Shown here piece after piece: positions 48,503 to 59,875 of a DNA stretch of 64,000 bases (its first letter is position 1; each line of letters starts with the position of its first letter). Position numbers and translations under genes: made by a program. Source of the stretch: Gautieria morchelliformis (Eukaryota; Basidiomycota; Agaricomycetes; Gomphales; Gomphaceae); the NCBI GenBank assembly GCA_015179125.1, contig WHVA01000136.1, positions 124,001-188,000 on the forward strand, in the 5' to 3' direction. The notes under the pieces are model-generated. The model did not search any database, was not told the origin of the DNA, and was given only the letters and a program-made list of their open reading frames with translations.

Positions 48503-49035
48503 CGGCCAAGACAACAACCATATGTAAGCAAGGGTAATAATGGCCCTTGACCACTCAGGAGGGGTCTGAGTGGTGTTGTGTCATCCGCTGTCCAGTCTTA
48601 TCTTCTATGGTTTCGTGACATAGGGTCGAGTCTCCGTCATTCGCCAGTTCAAGGTCTGCATCTCCCGGTATTCACCATCTAGACAGCTCAGCCGTCGTGC
48701 ATTCAAATATCCGGGAGTCTGAAAGGACGAAGAGTTCTCTCGACACAACTTTGTCAGGTTAATGAATACCAGACGTGTGGTCACTGACATTCGGCTGGTG
48801 TCCCGGAGTTTGTAGGTACCTGGTCGCCGATGCTACACCCGGGGTTGCCGCACAGAATTATCGGTTCTCCTTCATGGAAGCCTGGTTTACCTGCTCGATG
48901 TCAGCGTGAGATAGAGGCCTTGCCCAGTCAGATATCCTCGAGATGAGAAAGAGTTCATGAAAATTTACTGTATTAATTAATTGATCTTTAAAATCAAATT
49001 TATGCGGAATCCGACCCTAAAGAAGGAGGCGGAGG
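48503..49035. repeat. Outer end of right arm
   Basis: Matches 24,862-25,290 in reverse. It includes an A/T-rich stretch (TTAATTAATTGATC) and ends in a short frame, MRNPTLKKEA. No gene is recognised. Confidence 0.6.
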
Positions 49036-49140
49036 CTGTCCCGGTTTTATACCATGATCCACAAGCATTAGTACTAGAGATCTATCTCAACTATGATTGG
49101 GATCGAGACGCGGCAGAGAATAGTTATGAGGTGTAATTGT
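49000..49140 (+). pseudogene. Fragment resembling a Sec7-family ARF-GEF exon
   Basis: The frame NPTLKKEAEAVPVLYHDPQA followed by LVLEIYLNYDWDRDAAENSY resembles the conserved HDPQALVEIYLNYDCD region upstream of the Sec7 domain in large ARF exchange factors. Only one exon-sized piece is present. In the left arm the frame departs after LKKEA into unrelated sequence. The resemblance is short, so this is tentative. Confidence 0.4.
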
Positions 49141-49856
49141 TACTCTCACCCTAGATCTGCACCAACCTCACGCGTGTCGGCCTTCAGTCTCATGAATATA
49201 ATATAAAAAATGGGCACCTCGCGGCTTTCTGCCCCAAAGGAGAAGCTTGTTGATCACACAAGCCCTGATCAACTCGGTCTACACTCCACCCATCACTCAG
49301 TACAAATGCGTATTGGGGACGCGACCAGGAGACCCGGATAGCAATTCTTATGGTCTATTTGAAGGCAAGCTGAAGCAGCAGAGTTTAGAGTGGTCCACCC
49401 CAAGAGACCCTAAATACGTGCTCTACCTGAGCTGGGATTTGACGAAAAGCGAAGCTTCTGTGCATTGGTCGAATAAAATAGGTTCCGTGGGCCGGCAGGG
49501 CATCATAGGTCGTGCGCCCAGCGAGCAGGAGCTTATAGACGCATTGAATAACAAACATCTTGTCATGTGAGCTATCGGCGAATTTTTGCTGGTTCATATG
49601 GGTTATGGCCGATCGGTGCATAGATATATTGGATATGAAGGTGCAGAGCAGTATGTTCGGTCGAACAAGATAATTAAAACAACTCCGGCGGTGTGCAGCT
49701 ACCATGCATTGGGGCGGCTCACTGGACTGATGCGGAACACGGGCGATTTTGACCGTGTGCATGTTGGGCTCCTGCCCCAACTGCTTCTCGGGAGAGGCTT
49801 GAGGAGAGTGTCGTGAACTGAGCGAAGGCCATGATCTATAATCTATACCAGGGTGG
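49141..49856 (+). other. Unidentified ORF-containing stretch
   Basis: A 107-codon frame at 49,247-49,570 contains TRPGDPDSNSYGLFEGK and LEWSTPRDPKYVLYLSWDL, with composition that looks protein-like. A second frame at 49,586-49,816 follows. I recognise no family and cannot tell whether these are exons of one gene. Confidence 0.3.
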
Positions 49857-50067
49857 ACTGATTAGTCTCACATGCGCGTAGGGCGATTGAGAATCGCCAT
49901 ATGATGACGAACAGGGTGAAAATGGGCCATTCTTAGGGAGAATAGCCAGAACAGCGCGAGGCTGAGGGTTGAAATAACTCTAGTAAGCAGAAGCAGAGTG
50001 GGCGAGGTAGTGGTAGAGGCATCGTATGCTGGAGATTGGCTTGACTACTAGAGAAACCGGCGACGAC
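49857..50067. repeat. ~205-bp direct repeat, left copy
   Basis: Closely matches 51,853-52,057, from CTGATTAGTCTCACATGCGC to GAGAAACCGGCGACGA, with few differences. Together they flank the rearranged segment 50,068-51,852. The right copy directly adjoins the LINE ORF2 tail, so the repeat may be LINE-derived. Confidence 0.88.
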
Positions 50068-50074
50068 TTGGGGC

Positions 50075-50525
50075 GGAGCCTTCGTCGACGCAGCAGGGGT
50101 GGCTGAAGTGTCTCTTGGAACAACCTGTTCAACTCATGCCTGCTGGGAAGGCAACGTTATAGATGTGTATGGCCATAAGCAATGATTAGATCATGTGGTG
50201 GTGGCGGTGATGATGATGATAATGAACATGGCGAGATAGCGTTAGCGATAGCTTGTGGTATGAGGTAGGACAAGCGATTAGGAGATACGTATGACACTGG
50301 GAGATAAGCGTGCAAGATGATGAGAGTACATATGCAGAGGAATGAGATGGAAGGTGCCCACGTGTTACGATAAAGATTGTTATTTCTTGATCAAGTCTTT
50401 AAGCTTTAAGCCTAGCTTGCGCAAAAGCAATGTCTTCCGGCAAGACCGGGACTTATTGAACGAATCCTCTGAAAAGGGACGAGCTGGGTCGAGCCAAGAA
50501 ACGCGGCTCCACTCTCAACAAAGGA
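50075..50525 (-). pseudogene. Arrestin-tail fragment joined to winged-helix leader
   Basis: An incomplete arrestin-tail copy starting with the same GCAGCAGGGGTGGCTGAA junction as unit 42,690. It is cut near 50,525, where sequence jumps directly to the leader of the winged-helix gene. Everything that lies between these two parts in the arms (about 2.4 kb or more) is missing. Confidence 0.8.
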
Positions 50526-51092
50526 GGGCGAGCAAGCGACGCATGTCTGCTGATCACGTCTAACCCAAATCAGGTCTCAAAATCGTTCTCCGATGCTTCC
50601 TGGAAATGTGCGCGATAGCTATCAGCGCTCTCAAAATTACAAGGCTATATAATCTGGCACCTTTCTTTCAGCAGTTCATCCATACCCACTCCCACTCCTC
50701 CACCATTCGTGAGTATGCATACCGATTACCTGTGTATCTCAAACTCCAGCGTAGCCTGGTGCCTCCGGATGCGACACCTGTGTGGCATCCATGTTCTATA
50801 CTATGCTGCGGTCTCTCACTGCTTACTCGCATTAGACTCATCACGACAAACTGGATATTGGTTCACGATATCTGTGGCACCCCCACGTGGCTATATAGCC
50901 ACACTTGCATGGAAAGTTCCGGGTAGTACACCCGATTGTCGAAACGTGGTCTGTTGTCTGCTATCAAACAGGTAGGATGGGCTTCCTATGCGAATCATTG
51001 ATGATATTCATGCTCACCCTACCTGTTTGATAGCAGACCACGGACCACGTATCGACAATCGGGTGTACTACCCAGAACTTTGCCAGGCCCTA
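50526..51092 (+). pseudogene. Winged-helix gene 5' fragment with internal fold-back
   Basis: A shortened copy of 46,870-47,720. It carries leader sequence, an internal deletion, and then the small QNRVYYP exon twice in opposite orientation. Arms at about 50,919-50,978 (minus sense) and 51,025-51,090 (plus sense), each with TGCTATCAAACAGGTAGG or its complement, face each other across about 45 bp. It is not coding. Confidence 0.78.
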
Positions 51093-51616
51093 CCTGCTTT
51101 TTTTTTTTCTTTTTCTATTTCCATTTATATCCATTGAGTCTGCTCATGTAGGATAATACATGTCATGTAACTACCAGACCATGATCAGGGTGACTCAACA
51201 TTAGCCCTAAGGTGGGTGGTCCCAGGTTGGACTAACACCCCAAAGAAATTAGCGACTGTAAGGTATGAGAAGTTAATAATGTAAATGGGTGGGCAAGTCC
51301 CGTAACACAGCCGAAAGCGTCCTTGCATGTCATGACTACATACGAAAGAGACCTTTGTCAAGAGTGAAAGGGAACAGGACGGGCAAACGAGGCGGGCGCG
51401 GCAAGCGGATGGGTAAGGCGTGTGGGACGAGCGGGCGCGTGGGACAACCGAGCGTGCATGCGGAACGGGGTGTGCGGAACGGGCAGAGCTTATGGGACAT
51501 GCAAAAGGTGGGTGCGACGAGCGATGCGTGTGGGCGGTGTTGGCTTGATGTTTTCCTGTGAAAATATCTGTTGTGTGTCAGCTGTCAATTCTGCTGTGGG
51601 GGAAGGTCAGTTCTAG
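51093..51616. other. Low-complexity and GC-rich stretch, no gene
   Basis: A T-run (51,098-51,109) is followed by unassigned sequence, and a G-rich region (51,360-51,550) built from irregular GGGCG/GGGAC motifs. The T-run lies at the junction with the winged-helix fragment. Confidence 0.5.
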
Positions 51617-51857
51617 TTCATGGGCTGGGAGGAAGGGGGAGTCGGTGGGGGGCGGGTGGGTGAAAACACCTCATTGCGTCGACGTAGTCGAGTGTGTATT
51701 CGATGCAGTTTGGGCCGGAGAGCAGTTTTGATATGTCTAGTGCGTCGCACCTCAACGCTGCGAGCATACCTTGGCGATGTCTTGCGTGTGCGATACAGGA
51801 GAGGAGGAAGTGCCGGACCGACTCTTCTTTCCGGTTGCAGCACGGGCATAAAGCTGA
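51617..51857 (-). mobile_element. LINE ORF2 C-terminal fragment
   Basis: The last ~75 codons of a non-LTR retrotransposon ORF2. It contains the C-terminal zinc motif LCPCCNRKEESVRHFLLSC (C-x2-C-x8-H-x4-C), a short leucine-rich part and YTLDYVDAMRCF before a stop at about 51,618. Such a motif follows reverse transcriptase and RNase H in basidiomycete LINEs. The element is heavily 5'-truncated. Confidence 0.75.
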
Positions 51858-52057
51858 TTAGTCTCACATGCGCGTAGGGCGATTGAGAGTCGCCATATGA
51901 TGACGAACGGGGTGAAAATGAGCCATTCTTAGGGGGAATAGCCAGAACAGCGCGAGTCTGAGGGTTGAACTCACTCTAGTAAGCAGAGTGGGCGAGGTGG
52001 TGGTCGAGGCATCGTATGCTGGAGATTGGCTTGACTAGAGAAACCGGCGACGAAAGA
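51853..52057. repeat. ~205-bp direct repeat, right copy
   Basis: The partner of 49,857-50,067. It overlaps the upstream edge of the LINE ORF2 tail at 51,857. Confidence 0.88.
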
Positions 52058-52424
52058 TATAGGCTTGTGTTGTGATGGGGCGCGGATGTGGTGTTGTGGC
52101 AATGGACAAGGGAAAGGAAGAGGCGCGATATACGGCCTTGTTCTCGTGGGGAAACCCCGAAGCTGCACTCGAGCGTGTTCAGCGAAATTCACTCGCGTTC
52201 GAGTGCACATAGATTGTTTGCCAATATTACATAATCCCACCGCAACGACCGCTTTTGGAATGTACAGTGCTGAGCGCTGAAGCGCTGATAGCTGCTGATA
52301 GCTGACATCGGTTCTAGCAAGCTTGTGGATTCAACTATCGGCTACCTCTGTTCTTGGGATTCGTGGGTGAATCAGACATGAAATAGACCCTGTGGTCACG
52401 GCAACCGATTCAATATCAACTGAA

Positions 52425-52702
52425 GAAGACCAGGATAAGCCTCATACTTAGTGGCGTGGATAACCAATGACTATAGCAAGCTGGACATTAATGCAGCCTA
52501 TCTGCCTTAAAAGACGACTCTCGATTGATCACTTTACATCTTATATGCTCATCTGTGCTTCTGAGCTGAGTCCAAAGTCGTTTCTTCAACCGTTAACACC
52601 CGCCTCGAGCTTGAGATACTAGTCTAGTAGCAGGTGCGCAAGACAAACAACGCATGGCATGGCCGCTTCATGTGACGATCTTCTTCTGCGCAGCCTTTCC
52701 AT
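52425..52702 (+). promoter_or_regulatory. Shared 5' flank of MFS copy C
   Basis: Conserved with the flanks of copies B and D, including CATACTTAGTGGCGTGGATA and CATGTGACGATCTTCTTC. It is closer to D than to B (for example ATAACCAATGAC and GCAAGCTGGACA are shared with D). It probably contains the promoter. Confidence 0.5.
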
Positions 52703-55538
52703 ATGACAGAGAAATTCAGCGCAGAAAAACCGGCCGGTGCAGGCTCGCTAGAGCGCCGTGATGCTACCTTCGTCCGCGAAGAACACGAGGGTGTCGACAA
52801 GATTTACGAGCTGAAGAGCGAGTTGGGTCAGTCCCTTTGTGTCGAGTCCGCATGTCATATGCACTAATCTGAGGCGCACCAGTGAACCACTGTTTGCAGA
52901 CTGAGTAACTTCGGTATTCTGGCCGAAAGTGGATTGTCCCATTGAACTGCATGTATGTAGAATTGGATGGGGGAGATACCAGACGGAATTATTCATCGTT
53001 TCTGGCCTCGGGTGGGCGGCTGACAGTCGGTCCTCACTTGTTCTCTCGTTTCTCCGATGTCCCTGACCATCATCGTCCACTACGCAGATATGTGGTTCCA
53101 AGGTATTTCCAGTAATTCAACCCAATGCTATGATGTTTAACATCTACACGCCTTATGACTAGGTGTCGCCATAATTCTTCCCCAAATCACGTTGGAAATG
53201 AACCCACCTCACGTCGTGTTCGCGACTCTTGCGCTTTATGTGGGCCTAATCTGCGGTGCCACAACTTGGGTATTCCCCTTTGATTCGCCGCACCAAGATC
53301 TACATACTGACATCTTGCTTTCCCTCGGTCTACTAGGGCGTTCTAGCCGATATCATTGGCCGGAAGTTGTCTTGGACTGTCCGTAAACTCAACCAGCAGT
53401 TGTCGCACTCTTTTACTCAAATTATTATATGTAGATCACCCTATTCATTGCTGGGGTATTTGGTATCGCAGCAGGCGGGGCACCCAATTTTGCAGCTCTT
53501 GGTGCTCTCATCGCATGCTGTGGCCTTGGTGTTGGTGGAAAGTGAGCAACTATATACTTAAGAGCCTTTAGTATATATGAATTCTAATCAATGTTAGCTT
53601 ACCAGTAGATGGTATGCAATGATATGTCCAGACCTTTCTTTTCCTTGTCTGCTAAGTTAATGGCAGGCGCCTTGTACTTGGAACACATTCCTCAGCGATA
53701 CCAGGTGGGTTGTACTATGATTTACCATCAGAATCGTGCTGAAGACCGATATAGTGGACACTCACCCTACTCTCTGTATGGTGGGCTGTTGGTCAGCTCA
53801 TCGCTTCTCTTGTTGGCTGGGTATTCATCGCCAACTTTTCGTGTCCCGACACGACTATACCTGGCACTTGTCCGCGAGCGCAGAACAATGGCTGGAGGTA
53901 TACCTCGTACGTATCCCAAGATTCGAATAGTCGTGTGAATATAACTTCTTGGTCGTCCTACTAATGCTGCCTACAGTTTCACTCTGTATGTGCTTACATA
54001 TGCTGTTGTACAGATAACGATATTCACATAATAATCGTTGGATCTGCAGCGGGGGGATCACACTTCTTATGTTTATATGTCGTTATTTCATCTTTAATCT
54101 TCAGGAGTCATCCAAGTACCTCCTTGCCAAAGGTCGGGACGAAGAGGCAATCGCTGTGCGTTCTGTCGTTCGCAGTACAGGGTCTCCTAGTCAGCCCTTT
54201 GTATAATTTGTCCGCAACAGGTTCTGCAGCACATAGCAAAGAAGAACGGCAAGACAATCACGCTCACGCTTGAGAAACTTCAGGCTATATCCGGTGGAAC
54301 ATCGCCTGTGCCGTTGAGCCCCGTTCAGTTACTCAGGCGCGCCCTGGATGGGATATCGCTGTATGGACAATCTCCTTGCTAGTTTCATGTTTTTCGTTGG
54401 CAGCTAAAAAAATCGTAGTTCGCATGTTAAGCCATTATTCGCAACGAGACGCCTCGCGGTTAATTCTACCATTACCATCTGGATTTGGGGGTGAGCTTGC
54501 ACGAGCTGCTAGTCTAGGATGGAAGTTGATGACTACTCAAGGTTGATTGGACTCGCATCTCCGCTGTTTAATGCATTTTTACCCATTTATTTGAGCCACC
54601 ACTCCGTTTCGTTCGGATTGGGCGTGAATGTAACTTATCGGTATGTTCGATCGGAGCGGTTATCAAAGATTAAATATTGTCACCCACACCCCGCATCTAG
54701 TAACTATGCCATCATTTCTGTACTTGGCATACCAGGCTCGCTCATAGCATGCTGGATGGTGGATTGGACACCCAAAGGCCGATTCTCCTTCGGAGGTCAC
54801 AAGTTTGCTATGGCGACCTCTACAGCATTGACAGGAGTTTTCCTGTTTCTTTTCACTACTGCAAAAAATCAGGCTGGGGTCCTAGCATATTCCTGTGTAA
54901 CAGGTTTAACACAGTGCGTAGAGACATTCCTCCTGCTCTTTACTGCACTGCGTATACTAACTTCTTTCGGTAGGAATGCCGTGTGTTGCTCTTTAAGTTG
55001 ATGTACCACAGTTAAAACTAAACAATAGCGACACAGATGTTCGGTGTGGTTAGTAATTGGTTGCGCATCATTGCTCAATTTCAAATGTTAGTTTTTTGTT
55101 GCCAAATGTAGCTGTATGCATACACGCCCGCAGTATTTCCCGCTCCTCACCGGTACGCATATATGTAGACTGCACGGGCATGTTCTTGCGAATAACAAAT
55201 CACTAGTGGTACCGCTGATGCAGTCTGCTCTGCTTTTAACCGGTGAGTTATTTCATGATCAAATCCCTCAGTGTTCGTCGTTCAAATTCAAGACACCTTA
55301 CAGGTTTGCCGGACTCATGGCACCAATCAGTTCGTGCTTTGGGATAGCTTCCACTGTTTTCTTCTTCTCACTGGTTAACATCGCAGTTGCTACCTATGGA
55401 AATCTCAATACTTCCGTACCTGTCTTTGTGGCAGCATCATTGTTCTTCGTTGCAGCTTCATTGATGCTCTTCTTACCCATTGAAGCAAGTATCTATCTCC
55501 TAAGTCTCTTTTTGACAACCTGTCCAACTCATGCCTGA
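52703..55538 (+). CDS. MFS transporter (SVOP/SV2-like), copy C
   Basis: Same protein family and exon order as copy B. It starts MTEKFSAEKPAGAGSLERRD. Later exons include GALYLEHIPQRYQ, the SLVGWVFIANFSCPD block, LTLEKLQAISGGTSP, SIPGSLIACW-type helix 8, GRFSFGGHKFAMATSTALTG and NTSVPVFVAASLFFVAASLM. Four extra bases before the normal stop (ATCTATCTCC in place of ATCTCC) extend the end to LLSLFLTTCPTHA at 55,538. No certain break was found. It converges on the intact arrestin-like gene, whose stop lies 235 bp away. This arrangement, with a complete neighbour, suggests C sits at the ancestral position. Confidence 0.82.
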
Positions 55539-55772
55539 CATTTTCTAGACAGCTGGAAAGGCAGCATTATAGATGTGTGTGGCCGTAACCAATGTATAGA
55601 TCATGGGAGTCGTAAGGGTCATTATGATAATGAACATGTCGAGATAGTGTTAGCGATAACTTGTGGTATGTGGTAGAACAAGTGACTAGGAGCTACGTAT
55701 GAGACTGGAATACAAGTATGCAAGATGATGAGAGTACAAATGCAGAGAAATGAGATGGAAGGCGTTCAAGTG

Positions 55773-58700
55773 TCACGATGCAGATTGTTGATATTTCTTG
55801 ATCAATTCTTTAAGCCTAGCTTGCCCAAAAGCCATGTCTTGGGGCAAAACTGGGGTAACTTTATTGGATGAATCCTCTGAAACGGACGAGCTGAGGGTTG
55901 AGCTAAGAAAAGGCGGCTCCACTCTTGACAAAGGTGTTGAAGGAGGGCGAGCAAGCGACGCAGTACTCGACAGGTAAGGTCTAGCGTGAGACGGAACAAT
56001 GGCGGCAGGGACCGATGTTGACTTGACCAAATTTGCAGGCTGGCGAGGCTCCGACCTTAAATGTACACGTGTGGCCGCGTTTTCGTTTGTAGGTGTCGGT
56101 CTTTCTCCAGTGCATGGAGCCCTAGGGTTTAGCTTTGCCCCACCTAAGAACCCAGGGGTTGTAACAGCCGTCCTAGTGACTGGTCTTGCCGGAGGCTTAA
56201 ACTGGTCACATTTATCCTCTTTTTGAGCCATGGAAGCCCATAATGCTGCTACAGAAGTCGTGATTCCACCCCTGCCTCCCCGTGCTGAACGCACGTCATA
56301 TTTTGTCTCGGAGTTGCCTTGCGGACGCAGAAACTTGGAAGATTGCTGTGCCTCCTTTTCAGGCTCTGGTGCAGGGGGAGGCATGGATAGTGTTTCCTCT
56401 GACGCTGTTTCGTCCAAGGGCGGTACCGGTTTGCGGCGGCGAAAGGAGACTGGGGACGGAGCCTTCGGTGACGCAGCAGGAGTGGCTGACAAAATCGGAG
56501 TGTCCACCACAGATTTGGACAACGGCCTGCCTTGTAAGACATCTGGCTTGTGTGGCTTTGGCGGAGATACGGATTCTGGAGGTGGACTGAAGGATTTCGC
56601 AATCGAAACGGGGTCACTTGGCGCCCTTGCTGTCTTGGTCTTTGGGGGCGAAACGGGAGTTCCTGATGATGCAGGTACAAGTACATCACCCGGTGTCTTC
56701 TCGCTCGACGGTCCCTGAACTGGAGATATGCCTTCTGTCCCGCTATTCCTTCTTAGTGGTCGGGCAGTAGGGTCTGGTCGAGGAGCTACGTCACCCAACC
56801 AATCAGCGACTCTACCCTTAGCAGCCTTCTTCAGTCTAATCGCCTCCAGTTCCTTGGCCTTCTCCTCTCTCAAGCGTTCCTTCGGTGTCGCAGGTGCTTT
56901 ATCAGCGGCAACCGCTCGCGCTGAAATTCCATCCTTGACATTCCCTTCACTCTCCACGCGTGAGATTTCGGAGACAAGAACGGGTGTAGAGGGCGAGGCC
57001 ATTTCCTGGAAAGCCTTGCGTTGACTGAAACCTGTCGAACGGGTAGGTGCCAATGCCAAGCTTGAGATCTCCAATTCTCCGGCGTCCGGGTGTGTAGATG
57101 CACTTAGATGTGGGATGACGGGTGAAGTCGCGGTAAGCCCTAGTTCAAAAACGGATGGGCGGTAAGGTGCATTAGGTTTGCGAGTTCCAACCTCAAGCAA
57201 AAGTCGCTTTTCGAGCGCGTCCAACCCATTGGAATGTTGCTCAGGGCTCAATTTTAGGGCATCTATACTTACAATCTCCTCATCCCGGCCCCTGCCAGTC
57301 CATTCCTGGCCCTTGCCATCTGTGCTGATCCGCCGGGCCATAGGACTGGGTCTCAAAATTGACTTATTGGGTTTGTCCTCTTTGGCCTTTTCAAACATTT
57401 GTTGGACTGGTTGCAACCCAAAGACTTCACTCGCCTTTGGGATGCTCGCCACCTTTGTCAACACCTTTGCTTTGCCGCTAGGGACGGGCGGCTTCGGCAG
57501 AGTCTTGTCCGTCTCCATCTCCTTCTCGGCTCTCTCCAAATATTTCAATACATCCTTGACGCTCTGTCCTTCCCCACCAGGTGCAAGATCGACCAACTTC
57601 TCCAACAGATCAACCCTCTCGCTTCTTCCAGTTCCATGGTCGGTGTGCTTGACCACAGCATCGGCTGTGAACGAGTGCCGTGGGGATAGAAGCGGTCGTG
57701 GAGACAGTACAGGCGGGCCGTCCTGGTGCCGTGGACTTGTTGCATGCACCATAGCCGCCGGGGGAGGCGCCGATGATGTGGTGGGAAATCGGTGTGACGT
57801 AGGGGACATGGACCTTGCGCGTGTTGACATCCGCAAGTGATGAGAGATTCTTGAAGCACGCTCGCCTTTGCCTTCTTCTCCTCCTGCGTCTGTGAGCAAC
57901 TCTACGTCGGGGATGGAATGTGATTTTGGATCGAATGAGAGGTCAGTTTGCTGCTGGCGGTGATGGACAGCAGGGTATACCGTCCCCACAGCCTCGACAC
58001 CTGGAAGCCCAGTCGGAAGACCGCTAAGTGCTGGGGAGGCATTGTGTAGTTGCCCGGTACCAGCGCTGTTGGGTCTTGCTGGATACGCGAATGGAATGAG
58101 TGCCATAGGTTGGAGGGGGTAGTAGTAAGCTACTTGTGAATCAGGGGCATAATATGGGACAGGTGACACAGCAGCTGGTGGCGGGGGAGACCATAGATGT
58201 CGGGTTGGAGATGCGACGTGTGCATATGGAGGGATATGCGAAGAGAATGGATGGTGCTGGTGCGGTGGGGAAGCAGATGACGACGGAATTGGAGGTGAAA
58301 CATAAGGATACGATGGCGAGGATGTTCCCGAGTCTGGACCCGGTGAGTGCGTGAAGTACGGATGTGGAGGATGGAAGATAGGAGACATCGAACGTGGACT
58401 TCGGTGGCCATACAACGCATCCGGCGCGACTGCATGGGCCTGTGCATCTGGGGATAAAGAGGGTTCAAAACTTGGGGTGGGGTCGGGAAGTGTAGCAGGA
58501 TGGCTGAGCTGAACCGGCATCTCAAACACCATATCCTTACTACAAGATCATCGAGTATGAGAGGATGATGAAAAGAAAGTTTAAATAACCACGTACTGTC
58601 CCAGGCCCATCCCAATCTTTACGCCTAACAGGCACTGTATCTCGAATAACGGCTCCGTGCGTCTGCGGCCCCCTTCAGCATCATCGGAACCTTCACGAAC

Positions 58701-59658
58701 CCCGCCCTTGACTACACGTGCTGCTTTGGGTACATCAAAGACGAGGTTTGCAACACCCTCTGTGCCCGCTTGAACGCAATACTCAGCACCACGGAAGCTC
58801 TGAGAAAAGAGTGTATCAGAGAGCTGTAAAGGAGCCTGAGTAGTTGTAACAGCATTGTGTAGATGCAAGTTCCGCGTGAGCGTGAGCGAAAGGCCCGTGG
58901 TCTAAAAGTAGAATTAATATGGGGGAATGCAGAAGGTACGTCCATTGACCTTCTTTGACGAATGATTCTTGACGCGCAACTCAACACATGCCTGCTGACC
59001 TGAAACAATTCTTCCACCGATTATCCGTCCGTGGACGTATAATTTACCGTTCTCGCCCACGACAACGTGTTCAGTGGCTACGCCATCCATGTCTTCACAC
59101 TGCACAACGTCGGTTTCAATGATGTCTGTGACCACACGCTTCTCGCCTCTGTGAGCGACTCCGACGCTGGCTCGAACTTCATAACGAAGTGTTGCAAGGC
59201 CTGATGCAAATGAAATTGAAGACGGTGAGGACAAGGGAAGGGGAAACCGGAAGAAGAATGTAGTGATGCCGCGGCGTGCAGAGAAGTAACCTTGTGGAAG
59301 TGGTAGTTCCCCAGGAGTGGGGTGTGACTCGACAGCGTTAGACGGTGGAAGGCCAGGTCCTTGAAATAAACGGCGGGTATGCAGGAATGTCGAACTAGCC
59401 GAATGGTCCCGAGAATTGAGCTCTAATAAAATAATTTAAACCAATATAACTACAAGCCCATGTGATATGCGTACCTTGTATTGCAAACAACTCAACCATT
59501 ATGAGGCCTACACCGACACTTTTGTCCGCTCTGCACTCCATCTCCATCTTCCCAGTGATATCTTGGCCGGCGATGAACAGCGCCGAGGAAAGAGCTAGGG
59601 ACACCTTGACCTTTGAGTGATGCGGTGTGGCATTCATGTACACCGGCCCAGTCGCCAT
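55773..59658 (-). CDS. Arrestin-like (ART-type) protein with long disordered tail
   Basis: An arrestin-fold protein. Alpha-arrestins of fungi act as adaptors that bring the ubiquitin ligase Rsp5 to membrane transporters. Four exons run on the minus strand. The first starts MATGPVYMNATPHHSKVKVS and contains ALFIAGQDITGKMEMECRAD, the arrestin N-domain opening. The second contains LFQGPGLPPS, RFPLPLSSPSSISFASG, RYEVRASVGV and CVELRVKNHSSKK. The third holds the arrestin C-domain (LSLTLTRNLHL, IQCLLGVKIGMGLG). The fourth is one open frame of about 910 codons (MVFEMPVQLSHPAT onward) that is rich in Pro and Ser, with a coiled-coil-like KERLREEKAKELEAIRLKKA and the end LKELIKKYQQSAS. A VPYY sequence in the tail is a weak candidate PY motif for Rsp5. 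It is intact. Its last ~240 codons are the source of all the tail arrays. Confidence 0.85.
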
Positions 59659-59875
59659 CGCGGACGACGTCCTGTAAGGAGGGTGGGTGCTTGTAGGCCC
59701 ACTTTGTAACTTCTACAGTACGCCGGTGGCCCCTTACCCCTTCCGCTAACCTTCCCGCTAACCTTCCAAACCTCCTATGGTAATAGAGAATGGACTATTA
59801 AACACATGTAGTCTAGGCTTTCTGTGACCAAGTACTATAACTAGCTACGGCTATCTGTTTGGGAATATCGACATC
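59659..59875. promoter_or_regulatory. Divergent intergenic region, arrestin / protease
   Basis: 217 bp separate the start codons of two divergently arranged genes and must hold both promoters. TATAACTAG (59,835) lies about 40 bp before the protease start. No factor-binding site can be named. Confidence 0.5.

Larger units (their letters stand above)
39035..49035 (+). repeat. Right arm of giant inverted duplication (~10 kb)
   Basis: The mirror image of 24,862-34,670, in the same order read on the plus strand: MFS copy B, arrestin-tail array (minus), ~245-bp array, upstream region, winged-helix gene, end block with MRNPTLKKEA. Here, unlike the left arm, the MFS gene is continuous with its own promoter. 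After GGAGGCGG (about 49,035) the two arms differ. Confidence 0.92.

Noticed and set aside
49385-49780. 131-codon minus-strand ORF
   Set aside because: It overlaps the plus-strand frame with protein-like composition, and its own composition looks random.
55999-57840. Plus-strand ORFs opposite the arrestin gene
   Set aside because: Shadows of the long coding exon on the minus strand.
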